Below, piece after piece: positions 24,830-32,734 of a DNA stretch of 64,000 bases; the stretch's first letter is position 1, and every line of letters begins with the position of its first letter. The DNA is from Kitasatospora cheerisanensis KCTC 2395 (GTDB lineage Bacteria; Actinomycetota; Actinomycetes; Streptomycetales; Streptomycetaceae): assembly GCF_000696185.1 (NCBI RefSeq), contig NZ_KK853997.1:4945602-5009601 (forward strand), read 5' to 3'. The translations under genes were made by a program, and so were the position numbers. A model generated the notes under the pieces. It was not told the DNA's origin. It did not search any database and saw only the letters and a list, made by a program, of their open reading frames with translations.

Positions 24830-24910
24830 GGCTTCCGATCAATGCGTTCGATACCGGCGGTGGACGGACTGCCGGTGCGTACCTGAACGGTTGCAGGAAG
24901 GGGAACGAGC

Positions 24911-25078
24911 ATGGCGGCCATGAAGCCGCGGACGGGTGACGGCCCGCTGGAGGTAACCAAGGAGGGGCGGGGCATCATCATGCGAGTTCCGCTCGAAGGG
25001 GGCGGCCGCCTGGTGGTGGAGCTGACGCCGGACGAGGCGGATGCTCTGGGCGAGGCCCTGAAGAAGGCCTGCGGCTGA
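24911..25078 (+). CDS. DUF3117 domain-containing small protein
   Basis: A 55-aa protein. The sequence starts MAAMKPRTGDGPLEVTKEGR and continues with an IIMRVPLEGGGRLVVELTPD stretch and a short amphipathic helix ending KKACG. This family is small and strongly conserved across actinobacteria (Rv1211 in M. tuberculosis). A good ribosome site (GGAAGGGGAA) precedes the ATG at 24911. It is predicted cytoplasmic with an all-beta core plus one helix. Function is unknown. It is followed by two hairpins and converges on the O-methyltransferase gene. Confidence 0.92.
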   Translation: MAAMKPRTGDGPLEVTKEGRGIIMRVPLEGGGRLVVELTPDEADALGEALKKACG

Positions 25079-25094
25079 CACCCACTGCCACTCG

Positions 25095-25117
25095 CACGCC
25101 CGGGCGCTCCGGGCGTG
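25095..25117 (+). terminator. Terminator after the DUF3117 gene
   Basis: CACGCCCGG pairs with CCGGGCGTG around a 5-nt loop, 17 nt beyond the stop. Confidence 0.65.
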
Positions 25118-25121
25118 TTCG

Positions 25122-25157
25122 ACGGGCCCGGTCCCCCGGTGCGGGGAGCGGGCCCGT
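25122..25157. terminator. Second hairpin between convergent genes
   Basis: ACGGGCCCG (25122-25130) pairs with CGGGCCCGT (25149-25157), with an inner CCCC/GGGG pairing. It may serve the leftward O-methyltransferase gene, whose stop is 110 nt away, or back up the first hairpin. Confidence 0.45.
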
Positions 25158-25267
25158 TCCGCGTGTCCGGGGCGCTGTTCCGGGCGCCGCGCCGGGCGTG
25201 TCGCGCCGGCGTTCCGGGCCGGGCGCCGGGCGCCGGATGCCGGGCGTGTCGCGTCGGCCGTGCCGGA

Positions 25268-25942
25268 TCAGCGCTTCACGGCACAGAGCAGGCCGTCGCT
25301 GACCGGGAGCAGGGCGGGCAGCAGGGTGTCGCTCTCGCGGATGTCGGCGACCAGGTCGCGCACGGCGCGGGTCTGCGGGTCGTCGAGCTCGGGCTCGGCG
25401 AGCCGGCCCTCCTGGAAGACGCCCTCGAAGCAGACCACGCCGCGCGGCCGGAGCAGCCGCAGCGCCTCGGTGAGGTGGAAGCCGGAGTCGGCCGGGTCGC
25501 CGTCGCAGAACACCAGGTCGTACTGGCCGTCGGCGAGCCGGGGCAGCACGTCGCGGGCCCGGCCGGGGATGAAGCGGGCGCGGTTGGCGGCGAACCCGGC
25601 GGCCAGGTACGCCTCGCGGGCGTACTGCTGGCGGACCGGCTCGGAGTCGACGGTGGTGAGCACGCCGTCGGGCCGCATGCCGCGCAGCAGGTACACGCCG
25701 GACACGCCGGTGCCGGTGCCGATCTCGACCACCGCCTTGGCGTCGAGCGCGGCGGCCAGCAGGCGCAGGGCCGCGCCGCCGCTGGGTCCGATCGCGCGTA
25801 TGCCGGTGCGGGCCGACTGGGCCCGGGCGTAGGTCAGCACCGCGTCCTCGCCGACGTAGGTGTCGGCGAGGGCCACTCGCTGGGGCCCGAACTCGGTGAT
25901 GGCTGCCTCTTCCGGAGCGCCGGTGCCGACGGAAGTCGACAA
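25268..25942 (-). CDS. SAM-dependent O-methyltransferase (MT-3 family)
   Basis: A 224-aa class I methyltransferase related to catechol/caffeoyl-CoA O-methyltransferases (Rv1220c position). SAM motif I is VVEIGTGTGVSGVYLLRG. The family's acidic residues appear in LTTVDSEPVRQQYAREAY and DLVFCDGDPADSG, the latter also the likely metal/substrate loop. The C-terminus (TLLPALLPVSDGLLCAVKR) is standard. The apparent start is a TTG at 25942 with only a weak ribosome site; no better in-frame ATG or GTG is near. It is divergent from the sigma factor gene with about 130 nt between. The acceptor is unknown. Confidence 0.87.
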   Translation of the reverse strand: MSTSVGTGAPEEAAITEFGPQRVALADTYVGEDAVLTYARAQSARTGIRAIGPSGGAALRLLAAALDAKAVVEIGTGTGVSGVYLLRGMRPDGVLTTVDSEPVRQQYAREAYLAAGFAANRARFIPGRARDVLPRLADGQYDLVFCDGDPADSGFHLTEALRLLRPRGVVCFEGVFQEGRLAEPELDDPQTRAVRDLVADIRESDTLLPALLPVSDGLLCAVKR

Positions 25943-25970
25943 ATTCCAGCGACAGACTACTGGCCGTCCG

Positions 25971-25996
25971 GGAACCGCGTTCGACGGCTGGCCGTT
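25971..25996 (+). promoter_or_regulatory. ECF-type promoter upstream of the sigma factor gene
   Basis: GGAAC (25971-25975) and CGTT (25993-25996) are separated by 17 nt. This matches the GGAAC-N16/17-CGTT pattern recognised by SigE-type ECF factors. It lies 80 nt before the likely start of the sigma gene, indicating autoregulation. Confidence 0.65.
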
Positions 25997-26075
25997 GAGT
26001 TGTCGTGGGTGGCCGGACCGCCCTCGGCGGCCGCTGTTCGACCGCTCTTATCCGGGCTTGACGTGTGAGGTGGAT

Positions 26076-26897
26076 ATGGTGGTGGCTCTGCTGGGCAGAA
26101 GAGCCGACCGAGGAGGTGTGGCCGAGGGCGACGTCCCTGTGCAGCGGCACCCCCGCGGCACCACGTCGGCCCGTACGCCGAAGCCCGTGATGAACCAGTC
26201 TGTGCATTCCCCCCTGGACAAGTCGACCGCAGCCGACGACTCGGTGGCCGAGGCCGCCGGCACGCTCGCGTCCTTCAACGAGGGGCCGGACGCGCAGAAC
26301 TGGACGCCGCCCAGCTGGGAGGAGATCGTCGAGGCGCACAGCGCCCGCGTCTACCGCCTCGCCTACCGGCTGACGGGCAATCAGCACGACGCCGAGGACC
26401 TCACGCAGGAGGTCTTCGTCCGGGTGTTCCGCTCGCTGTCCACGTACACCCCCGGCACCTTCGAGGGCTGGCTGCACCGGATCACCACCAACCTGTTCCT
26501 GGACATGGTGCGCCGCCGCCAGCGGATCCGCTTCGACGCCCTCGCCGAGGACGCCGCGGAGCGGCTCGCCAGCCGCGAGCCCAGCCCCGCCCAGCACTTC
26601 AGCGACACTCACTTCGACGCGGACGTCCAGCAGGCGCTGGACACCCTCGCCCCGGAGTTCCGCGCCGCCGTGGTGCTGTGCGACATCGAGGGCCTCTCCT
26701 ACGAGGAGATCGCCGCCACCCTCGGCGTGAAGCTCGGCACCGTCCGCAGCCGGATCCACCGCGGCCGCTCGCACCTGCGGGCCGCACTCAAGCACCGGGC
26801 GCCGAACGCCGCCGCGGGCCGCTCGCGCCGGGGCGGCTCCGCCGAACCCGTGCCGGTCGGCGCCGAACCGGTCGGAAGCGACCGGAGGGGGTCATGA
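26076..26897 (+). CDS. sigE: ECF RNA polymerase sigma factor, SigE-like
   Basis: A group 4 sigma factor of about 273 aa. Region 2 runs from SWEEIVEAHSARVYRLAYRL through NQHDAEDLTQEVFVRVFRSL and WLHRITTNLFLDMVRRRQR. Region 4 includes LDTLAPEFRAAVVLCDIEG and YEEIAATLGVKLGTVRSRI. The N-terminal 80 residues are poorly conserved. The ATG at 26076 (GAGG upstream) is my choice; GTG 26118 and ATG 26190 are alternatives. It overlaps the anti-sigma gene by ATGA. The order O-methyltransferase, sigE, rseA, tatB equals the mycobacterial envelope-stress locus, so this factor probably controls cell-envelope stress genes. Confidence 0.92.
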   Translation: MVVALLGRRADRGGVAEGDVPVQRHPRGTTSARTPKPVMNQSVHSPLDKSTAADDSVAEAAGTLASFNEGPDAQNWTPPSWEEIVEAHSARVYRLAYRLTGNQHDAEDLTQEVFVRVFRSLSTYTPGTFEGWLHRITTNLFLDMVRRRQRIRFDALAEDAAERLASREPSPAQHFSDTHFDADVQQALDTLAPEFRAAVVLCDIEGLSYEEIAATLGVKLGTVRSRIHRGRSHLRAALKHRAPNAAAGRSRRGGSAEPVPVGAEPVGSDRRGS

Positions 26898-27742
26898 GCG
26901 ATCACGCCCCCGAGCGCCCGGACGCCACCGGCCGGTCGCGCTGGGCGCCGCTGCGCCGTGCCGAGCAGGGCCCGGCCGCCGAACTGCGGCCCGTGACGGT
27001 CCGTCCGGTCGAGCCGGCGGTCGAGGAGCACCACCTCGGCGACCGCCTCACCGCCTACCTGGACGGCGAACTCGGCCACGACGCCCGCGAGCGGGTGCAG
27101 GCCCACCTGGCGACCTGCCCGGACTGCCTGGCCGAGGCGGAGGGCTCCCGCGCGGTCAAGCGGACGCTCAGCGACGCCGCCATGCCCGGCCCGTCCGCGG
27201 CGCTGATGGCCCGGCTGATGGCCGTGGCCGCGCTGCCCGAGGACGAATCGGGCCCTGACGGGCCGTCGGGGGCCGTGTTCGGCGGAAGCCGGCTCACCGG
27301 CGGCTCCTTCGGCCGGGGCGCCGGCTTCGGCGGCGGCGCGCTCGGCGCCGATGCCCCGATACCCGGGATCGACCCGCGGGCCGGCCTGTTCGGCTCCCGC
27401 CCGTCCGCCGCGCCGCGCCGCGACCCGGCCGCGATGCCGCGTCCGCTGGCCGCGCTCGGCGAACTGCCCGCTCCCCGCCCGGCTCCGGCCCGCGGGCGCC
27501 GGCTGGTGTTCGCCGCCGCCGGCGCGTTCTCGGTCGCCGCGGTCACCCTCGGCGGGGTCGGCGGCCTCAGCGCGCAGAGCGGCCCCAACCGGCAGCCCAG
27601 CAGCGTCACCCCGGTCGGCGGGGCGATCGTCCCGGTGAACGCGCAGCAGCAGGTCGACGTCCGGGACTACCCGATGCGGGCCCGGATGCAGGCCACCCCG
27701 CAGCCGTCGCCCACCGGTGACCCGCGCCAGCTCCTGCGCTAG
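26894..27742 (+). CDS. rseA: Anti-sigma factor, RseA-like zinc-finger (ZAS) protein
   Basis: A 282-aa transmembrane regulator. The cytoplasmic ZAS motif is His71-x3-Cys75-x2-Cys78 (AHLATCPDC), preceded by RLTAYLDGELGHDARERV, which is typical of anti-sigma domains. A Gly/Pro-rich spacer follows, then one helix (LVFAAAGAFSVAAVTLGGVGG) and an extracytoplasmic tail of about 55 residues. It starts inside the sigma stop codon (ATGA), so translation is coupled, giving stoichiometric inhibitor. It is expected to hold the sigma factor at the membrane until a signal leads to release or proteolysis. Confidence 0.9.
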   Translation: MSDHAPERPDATGRSRWAPLRRAEQGPAAELRPVTVRPVEPAVEEHHLGDRLTAYLDGELGHDARERVQAHLATCPDCLAEAEGSRAVKRTLSDAAMPGPSAALMARLMAVAALPEDESGPDGPSGAVFGGSRLTGGSFGRGAGFGGGALGADAPIPGIDPRAGLFGSRPSAAPRRDPAAMPRPLAALGELPAPRPAPARGRRLVFAAAGAFSVAAVTLGGVGGLSAQSGPNRQPSSVTPVGGAIVPVNAQQQVDVRDYPMRARMQATPQPSPTGDPRQLLR

Positions 27743-27873
27743 CCTGCCTTCACCGGCACGCCGTCGATGCCGGTCACCCGGGTGGTCTTTACCACGGATT
27801 CACCCGCCGGAGACCGGGGAACGGCCGCCCGCGTTTACCCTTGGTTCAGCGTTGTCGGGTGCTGGGAGTTCAG

Positions 27874-28296
27874 GTGTTCGGAGACATAGGCGGGCTGGAG
27901 GTCGTGACGATCGTCGTCATGGCCATCGTGATCTTCGGCCCGGACAAGCTCCCGAAGCTGATCCAGGACACCATGGCCTTCGTCCGCAAGATCCGCTCCT
28001 TCGCGGACAGCGCGAAGGAGGACATCCGCAGCGAACTCGGGCCGGAGTTCCAGAACTTCGACTTCGAGGACCTCAACCCGAAGACCTTCGTCCGCAAGCA
28101 GCTGCTCGGCGACGGCGAGGACCCGCTCGGGCTGAAGGACCTCAAGGACAGCGTGGACCTCAAGTCCGCGCTGAACGGCGGCCCGACGCCGACGCCGACC
28201 GCCTCGGTCGACTTCTCCAAGCCGGCCGCCCCGGCGAACGCGGGCCCGGCCCTCGCCGCCGGCGAGCGTCCCCCGTTCGACCCGGACGCCACCTGA
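27874..28296 (+). CDS. tatB: Sec-independent protein translocase TatB
   Basis: A 140-aa component of the twin-arginine translocase. The N-terminal helix with the diagnostic Gly-Pro hinge (IVVMAIVIFGPDKLPKLIQD) is followed by an amphipathic helix (AFVRKIRSFADSAKEDIRSE) and a long polar tail. Together with TatC it binds folded precursors carrying RR signals. The GTG at 27874 (VFGDIGGLEVV) has GGGAG upstream and fits other TatB starts; an upstream extension to 27841 is unlikely. It directly follows the anti-sigma gene. The htrA-like protease that lies between them in M. tuberculosis is missing here. Confidence 0.93.
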   Translation: MFGDIGGLEVVTIVVMAIVIFGPDKLPKLIQDTMAFVRKIRSFADSAKEDIRSELGPEFQNFDFEDLNPKTFVRKQLLGDGEDPLGLKDLKDSVDLKSALNGGPTPTPTASVDFSKPAAPANAGPALAAGERPPFDPDAT

Positions 28297-28318
28297 GCGA
28301 CGGGCCCCGCCCGACCCG

Positions 28319-28347
28319 GACGCCCCGCCCCCGGCAGGCGGGGCGTC
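28319..28347 (+). terminator. Terminator after tatB
   Basis: GACGCCCCGCC pairs perfectly with GGCGGGGCGTC around a 7-nt loop, 23 nt beyond the tatB stop. Confidence 0.75.
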
Positions 28348-28519
28348 GCCGTTCCCGCCGCTATCGTGTGCACTACCTCCCCGGTTCCCCCACCGGACGG
28401 CGGGCCACTGTGCGCTCCGTCACGCCAGGCCGTGTCCGGCCCGGTTTCCCGGACGGAGGGGCCGCGGTGCGCCACCATGGAGCCCGCCCGTGGCAGGAGC
28501 AACGCCGAGGAGGCCCGCA

Positions 28520-29173
28520 GTGGACGCCACGCAAACGACCGCAGACCCCGCCGCCGCGCGCCGGCCCGCCGACCCCCTCGCCGCCTACCGCGCCGCCGAC
28601 TTCCCCTGGTACGGCCTGGACGAGGGCTGGACCGGCCGCCGCTGGCTCGGCCAGATCGGCACCGGACAGAACCCGCGCGCCACTGCGGCCGACACCCCCG
28701 ACTACGGCACCCTCGGCCACGGCGACGAACCCGCCCGCGGACCCGAGCCCCGGGACACCCGGCGCTTCGCGATGGTGGTCACCGTCGCCCGCCGCGAGGT
28801 CCGCCGCAGCGCCGACAACACCGGCACCCTGGAAGCCACCTCCGCGTCCTCCGCGGCCTGGCTGGCCGGCGCCGGACTGCTCGCCGCGACCTGGCCGGGC
28901 ACCCTCGACCGCACCCTCCGCCAGCACTGGCTCGACCAGCAGTCCGCGCTCGCCTGGGACCTCGCCGACGACCTCGAAGGCCCCGCCTGGTCCTCCCTCA
29001 CCCTCCCCGTCAACGGCCTCCCGCAGCCCTTCCGCTACCGCGAGTCCGAATACGGCTGGGTCCTCGCCGGCGAGGCCCCCGGCGTCCTCATCGGCGCCTA
29101 CGGCCGCTCCGTCTCCGCCTACGGCATCGGCTTCACCACCGTCCCCGACCTCGACGCCTACAACGGCCGCTGA
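28520..29173 (+). CDS. Conserved streptomycete hypothetical protein
   Basis: A 217-aa soluble-looking protein that I do not recognise. The start is GTG 28520, with GAGGAGG 6 nt upstream. It begins with an Ala/Thr-rich segment, then DFPWYGLDEGWTGRRWLGQI, a Trp/Gly-rich motif. Later parts alternate helices and strands (RRFAMVVTVARREVRRSADN, YRESEYGWVLAGEAPGVLIG, YGIGFTTVPDLDAYNGR). There are no cysteines, no signal peptide and no strong membrane helix, apart from AAWLAGAGLLAATW, which is borderline. It stands alone between two terminators, after tatB and convergent with mrp. No function is proposed. Confidence 0.7.
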   Translation: MDATQTTADPAAARRPADPLAAYRAADFPWYGLDEGWTGRRWLGQIGTGQNPRATAADTPDYGTLGHGDEPARGPEPRDTRRFAMVVTVARREVRRSADNTGTLEATSASSAAWLAGAGLLAATWPGTLDRTLRQHWLDQQSALAWDLADDLEGPAWSSLTLPVNGLPQPFRYRESEYGWVLAGEAPGVLIGAYGRSVSAYGIGFTTVPDLDAYNGR

Positions 29174-29187
29174 CGGCCGCACCACGC

Positions 29188-29223
29188 CGAACGGCCCCGG
29201 GCGGGAGCGCCCGGGGCCGTTCG
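29188..29223. terminator. Perfect bidirectional terminator
   Basis: A 16-bp perfect stem (CGAACGGCCCCGGGCG and its complement) with a GGAG loop lies between convergent stops at 29173 and 29240. Confidence 0.85.
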
Positions 29224-29239
29224 CGGTGCTGAGGGACCG

Positions 29240-30400
29240 TCAGAACTTGTTCTTCGGGGTCAGGCCCAGGGAGAGGCCCGAGAGGCCGCGCTGGCGGCCG
29301 GAGAGCTTGCCGGCGATGGTGCGGAGCGCGGCGCCGGCGGGGGAGTCGGGGTTGGAGAGGACGACCGGGCGGCCGTCGTCGCCGCCCTCGCGGAGGCGGA
29401 CGTCGATCGGGATGGAGCCGAGGACCGGGACGGTCGCGCCGACCGTGCGGGTCAGGGCGTCCGCGACGGTCTGACCGCCGCCGGTGCCGAAGACGTCGAT
29501 CATCTCGTCGCAGTGCGGGCACGGCATGCCCGACATGTTCTCGATGACGCCGACGATCTTCTGGTGGGTCTGCAGCGCGATCGTGCCGGCCCGCTCGGCG
29601 ACCTCGGCGGCGGCCATCTGCGGGGTGGTGACGATCAGGATCTCGGCGTTCGGGACGAGCTGCGCGACCGAGATCGCGATGTCGCCGGTGCCGGGCGGCA
29701 GGTCGAGCAGCAGGACGTCCAGGTCGCCCCAGTACACGTCGGCCAGGAACTGCTGGAGCGCGCGGTGCAGCATCGGGCCGCGCCACACCACCGGCGCGTT
29801 GCCCGGGGTGAACATGCCGATCGAGATGACCTTCACGCCGTGCGCGGCCGGCGGCATGATCATGTCCTGCACCTGGGTCGGCCGGCCCTCGACGCCCAGC
29901 ATGCGCGGCACGCTGTGGCCGTAGATGTCGGCGTCCACCACGGCGACCTTCAAGCCGTCCGCGGCCAGCGCCGCCGCCAGGTTGACCGTCACCGAGGACT
30001 TGCCGACGCCGCCCTTGCCGGACGCCACCGCGTACACCCGGGTCAGGGTGCCCGGCTTGGCGAACGGGATCTCCCGCTCGGGCGCGCCGCCGCGCAGCAG
30101 CTGCGACAGCTCGCGGCGCTGCTCCTCGCTCATCACGTCGAGCTCGACGGAGACGGCGGTGACACCGGGAACGGCGGACACCGCGTCGGTGACCCGCTGG
30201 GTGATCGTCTCGCGCATCGGACAGCCGGAGACGGTGAGGTACACCGCGACCTTCACCGCGCCGCCGTCGCCGATCTCGACGGACTTCACCATGCCGATCT
30301 CGGTGATCGGACGGTTGATCTCCGGGTCGTGGACGGTCGCCAGGGCTTCCCGGACGGACTGCTCCGTCACCCCGGCCGCCACCTCTGTCTCGTTGGCCAT
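29240..30400 (-). CDS. mrp: Mrp/ApbC family iron-sulfur cluster carrier ATPase
   Basis: A 386-aa P-loop ATPase that carries [4Fe-4S] clusters to apo-proteins. The N-terminal MIP18/DUF59 domain (ALATVHDPEINRPITEIGMV, with the Cys in TVSGCPMRETI) precedes the MRP core. The deviant Walker A is GKGGVGKSS. Also present are VDADIYGHSVPRMLG, LLLDLPPGTGD and the cluster-binding CxxC in NMSGMPCPHC. The start at 30400 has TACCAT placed 6 nt upstream, suggesting a leaderless message. DUF1003 and MgtE-N genes lie upstream on the same strand, as in mycobacteria. Confidence 0.95.
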   Translation of the reverse strand: MANETEVAAGVTEQSVREALATVHDPEINRPITEIGMVKSVEIGDGGAVKVAVYLTVSGCPMRETITQRVTDAVSAVPGVTAVSVELDVMSEEQRRELSQLLRGGAPEREIPFAKPGTLTRVYAVASGKGGVGKSSVTVNLAAALAADGLKVAVVDADIYGHSVPRMLGVEGRPTQVQDMIMPPAAHGVKVISIGMFTPGNAPVVWRGPMLHRALQQFLADVYWGDLDVLLLDLPPGTGDIAISVAQLVPNAEILIVTTPQMAAAEVAERAGTIALQTHQKIVGVIENMSGMPCPHCDEMIDVFGTGGGQTVADALTRTVGATVPVLGSIPIDVRLREGGDDGRPVVLSNPDSPAGAALRTIAGKLSGRQRGLSGLSLGLTPKNKF

Positions 30401-30406
30401 GTGTTG

Positions 30407-30412
30407 ATGGTA
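30407..30412 (-). promoter_or_regulatory. -10 element of a probable leaderless mrp transcript
   Basis: TACCAT on the minus strand is followed by 6 nt and the mrp ATG, with no Shine-Dalgarno. Confidence 0.45.
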
Positions 30413-30456
30413 CGGCGCTGCGCCCCGCCCCCGACTCGCCGGTAGCGTGCCGCGGG

Positions 30457-31089
30457 TCACAACGTGTCGGCGGGCTCCCGCCGTTCGTCGATCTCCTTGA
30501 GCAGCGACTGCAGTTCGGAGCGGATGAAGTCCCGGGTCGCGACCTCCCCGAGCCCCTGCCGGAGGGACGCGACCTCGCGGGTCAGGTACTCGGTGTCGGC
30601 GATGTTGCGGTCGCTGCGGGCCCGGTCCTGCTCCATGTTGACGCGGTCGCGGTCGTCCTGGCGGTTCTGCGCGAGCAGGATCAGCGGGGCCGCGTACGAG
30701 GCTTGGAGGGAGAGCATCAGGGTGAGGAAGATGAACGGGTAGTCGTCGAAGCGGACGGACGCCGGCAGCAGGGTGTTCCACACCACCCAGGCGATGATCA
30801 CCACCGTCATCCAGACGATGAACCGGCCGGTGCCCAGGAACCGGGCGATCCGCTCCGACAGCTTGCCGAACGCCTCCGGATCCCAGGCCGGCAGGTGGAT
30901 CAGGCCCGGGCGGCCGGTGCGCGGCTGGTCGAGCCGCGAACGGGACGGCGCCCCGGACTGGCCGGGACGCTCCTCGCGGCGGCCGCGCTGCTCACGCGTC
31001 CGCAGTTCGCGCAGTTCGCGGAGCTGACGCAGCTCGCCCTGGATCCGCTGGCCGGACGAGTCGCGCTGCCGCTTGCGGTCACTGTCCAT
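30457..31089 (-). CDS. DUF1003 membrane protein
   Basis: A 210-aa protein with a charged N-terminal 80 residues (many Arg/Glu) and then the DUF1003 core. The core has two transmembrane helices (FIVWMTVVIIAWVVWNTLL and YPFIFLTLMLSLQASYAAPL) followed by LLAQNRQDDRDRVNMEQDRA, the family hallmark. The C-terminus is a probable coiled coil. Its first codons overlap the end of the MgtE-N/CBS gene by 11 nt, so the two are coupled. The Rv1231c-Rv1232c pair is arranged the same way. Function is unknown; the repeated pairing suggests a role with the CBS protein. Confidence 0.92.
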   Translation of the reverse strand: MDSDRKRQRDSSGQRIQGELRQLRELRELRTREQRGRREERPGQSGAPSRSRLDQPRTGRPGLIHLPAWDPEAFGKLSERIARFLGTGRFIVWMTVVIIAWVVWNTLLPASVRFDDYPFIFLTLMLSLQASYAAPLILLAQNRQDDRDRVNMEQDRARSDRNIADTEYLTREVASLRQGLGEVATRDFIRSELQSLLKEIDERREPADTL

Positions 31090-32359
31090 GCGTCACCTCG
31101 CCGGCCGGGAGGTCGTGCGCCGAGCCCTCGCGCCAGTCGTCCGGCAGCAGGTGGTCCAGCACGTCGTCCACGGTGACCGCGCCCAGCAGGTGGTCGTCGT
31201 CGTCGACCACGGGCGCCGCCACCAGGTTGTAGGTGGCCAGGTAGGAGGTGATCAGCGGCAGCGGGGTGTCCGGCGGCAGCGGGTCCAGGTCGTCGTCCAC
31301 CATCGAGCCGACCAGGGTGTAAGGGGGTTCGCGCAGCAGCCGCTGGAAGTGCACGGTGCCCAGGTAGGTGCCGGTCGGGGTCTCGTTCGGCGGGCGGCAC
31401 ACGTACACCTGCGCGGCCAGCGCCGGCTTGGTGTCGGAGATCCGCACCCGGGCGAGCGCCTCGGCGACCGACGCGTCCGGCTCCAGGACGATCGGCTCGG
31501 TGGTCATCAGGCCGCCCGCGGTGTCCTCCTCGTACGACAGCAGGCGCCGCATCTCCTCCGCCTCGGCGGGCTCCATCAGGCGCAGCAGCCGCTCGGCGTC
31601 CTCGGTGGGCAGCTCGGAGAGCAGGTCGGCGGCGTCGTCCGGGTCCATGGTCTCCAGGATGTCGGCGGCCCGTTCCTCCTTCAGCTTGCCGATGATCTCC
31701 ACCTGGTCGTCCTCGGGCAGCTCCTCCAGCACGTCCGCGAGCCGGTCGTCGTCCAGGGCCGCGGCGACCTCCGCCCGGCGCTTCGCCGACAGGTGGTGCA
31801 TGACGTTCGCCAGGTCGGCGGCGCGCAGCTGGTCGAAGGTGGCCAGCAGGCTGGCCGCGCCCTGGCCCTCCTCGGCGAGCGAGAAGCCGGTGACGGCCGT
31901 CCAGTCGAGCAGCAGCTGCTCGCCCTTCGCCTTGCGCAGCCGGGACGGGCGGCCGACCTGGACGAAGACCTTGTCGATCTCCCACTCGCGCAGCCGGGTC
32001 TGCACCATCGCGACGTCCAGCACGGTCACCTCGTCCGCGGTCTTGGTGCGGGTGACCGTGCGGTCGAGCAGCTCGGCCAGCACCAGGGTCTCCGACGGGC
32101 GCTGCTCGAACCGGCGCATGTTCAGCAGGCCGGTGGAGAGCACCTGTCCGGACTCCAGGCTGGTCACCCGGGTCATCGGCAGGAAGATCCGGCGGCGGCC
32201 GATCACCTCCACCACCAGCCCGAGAACCCTGGGCGGGCTGCCGCCCAGCCGCAACGAGACCACGACGTCGCGGACCCGGCCGACCTGGTCGCCGTTCGGG
32301 TCGAAGACCGCGACCCCGGAGAGATGGGAGATGAACACGCGGCTGCCTGGGCCGGCCAT
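31079..32359 (-). CDS. MgtE N-terminal / CBS domain protein without the channel domain
   Basis: A 426-aa soluble protein. Two PRC-barrel-like beta segments form the first 150 residues (VFISHLSGVAVFDPNGDQVG; VLDVAMVQTRLREWEIDKV). The MgtE intracellular N domain is next (LLATFDQLRAADLANVMHHL, LEELPEDDQVEIIGKLKEER, DILETMDPDDAADLLSELP). CBS domains follow (AGGLMTTEPIVLEPDASVAE). The five-helix MgtE Mg2+ channel is absent. It starts at ATG 32359 with GGGAGGA upstream. The family sensor binds Mg2+ to gate MgtE; here it may regulate another partner. CorA is 2 kb away and DUF1003 is coupled downstream. Confidence 0.9.
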   Translation of the reverse strand: MAGPGSRVFISHLSGVAVFDPNGDQVGRVRDVVVSLRLGGSPPRVLGLVVEVIGRRRIFLPMTRVTSLESGQVLSTGLLNMRRFEQRPSETLVLAELLDRTVTRTKTADEVTVLDVAMVQTRLREWEIDKVFVQVGRPSRLRKAKGEQLLLDWTAVTGFSLAEEGQGAASLLATFDQLRAADLANVMHHLSAKRRAEVAAALDDDRLADVLEELPEDDQVEIIGKLKEERAADILETMDPDDAADLLSELPTEDAERLLRLMEPAEAEEMRRLLSYEEDTAGGLMTTEPIVLEPDASVAEALARVRISDTKPALAAQVYVCRPPNETPTGTYLGTVHFQRLLREPPYTLVGSMVDDDLDPLPPDTPLPLITSYLATYNLVAAPVVDDDDHLLGAVTVDDVLDHLLPDDWREGSAHDLPAGEVTHGQ

Positions 32360-32404
32360 GCGAGGTCCTCCCGGGGGGAAAGGGATATAACCACCCAAAT
32401 CTAG

Positions 32405-32734
32405 CCGGGGAGAGGTCGCGGTCGGACGCACCGCGCGGGCGCGGCGGGGCGGCGGGTTCTTCCGGGGGCCGCGCGTTCTCCCTCAGCCCCAGCGGGTCGG
32501 GAGGCGCCCCCGCGTGCCCCTGGCGCTCAGCCTCTGCGCCTCTTCTTGAAGAGCGGCTTGGTGAGGCCGGCCGACGGGTCGGCGGGTGGTGGCCGGGGAG
32601 GGGTCGCGGTCGGACGCACCGCGCGGGCGCGGCGGGTTGTCGGGGGTGTGCCCCTGGCGTTCAGCCTCTGCGCTTCTTCTTGAAGAGCAGCTTGGGGAGG
32701 CCGGCCGGGACGGGGCGGCGGGTGGTGGCCGGGG
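32405..32734. repeat. Diverged tandem duplication covering a gene 3' end
   Basis: A 44-bp block at 32405-32448 recurs at 32593-32636 with one mismatch. An 85-bp block at 32514-32598 recurs at 32648-32734 with a few substitutions and a 2-nt indel. The second block encodes the basic C-terminus of the 177-aa hypothetical protein, including its stop; the outer copy still reads LFKKRRRG-stop but its upstream frame is disrupted. This indicates duplication of about 190 bp followed by decay. Confidence 0.75.

Noticed and set aside
27815..27850. Possible ECF promoter before tatB (GGGGAAC followed by GTT)
   Set aside because: Spacing to any CGTT or GTT is 10 or 21 nt, neither of which fits a GGAAC-N16/17-CGTT promoter.
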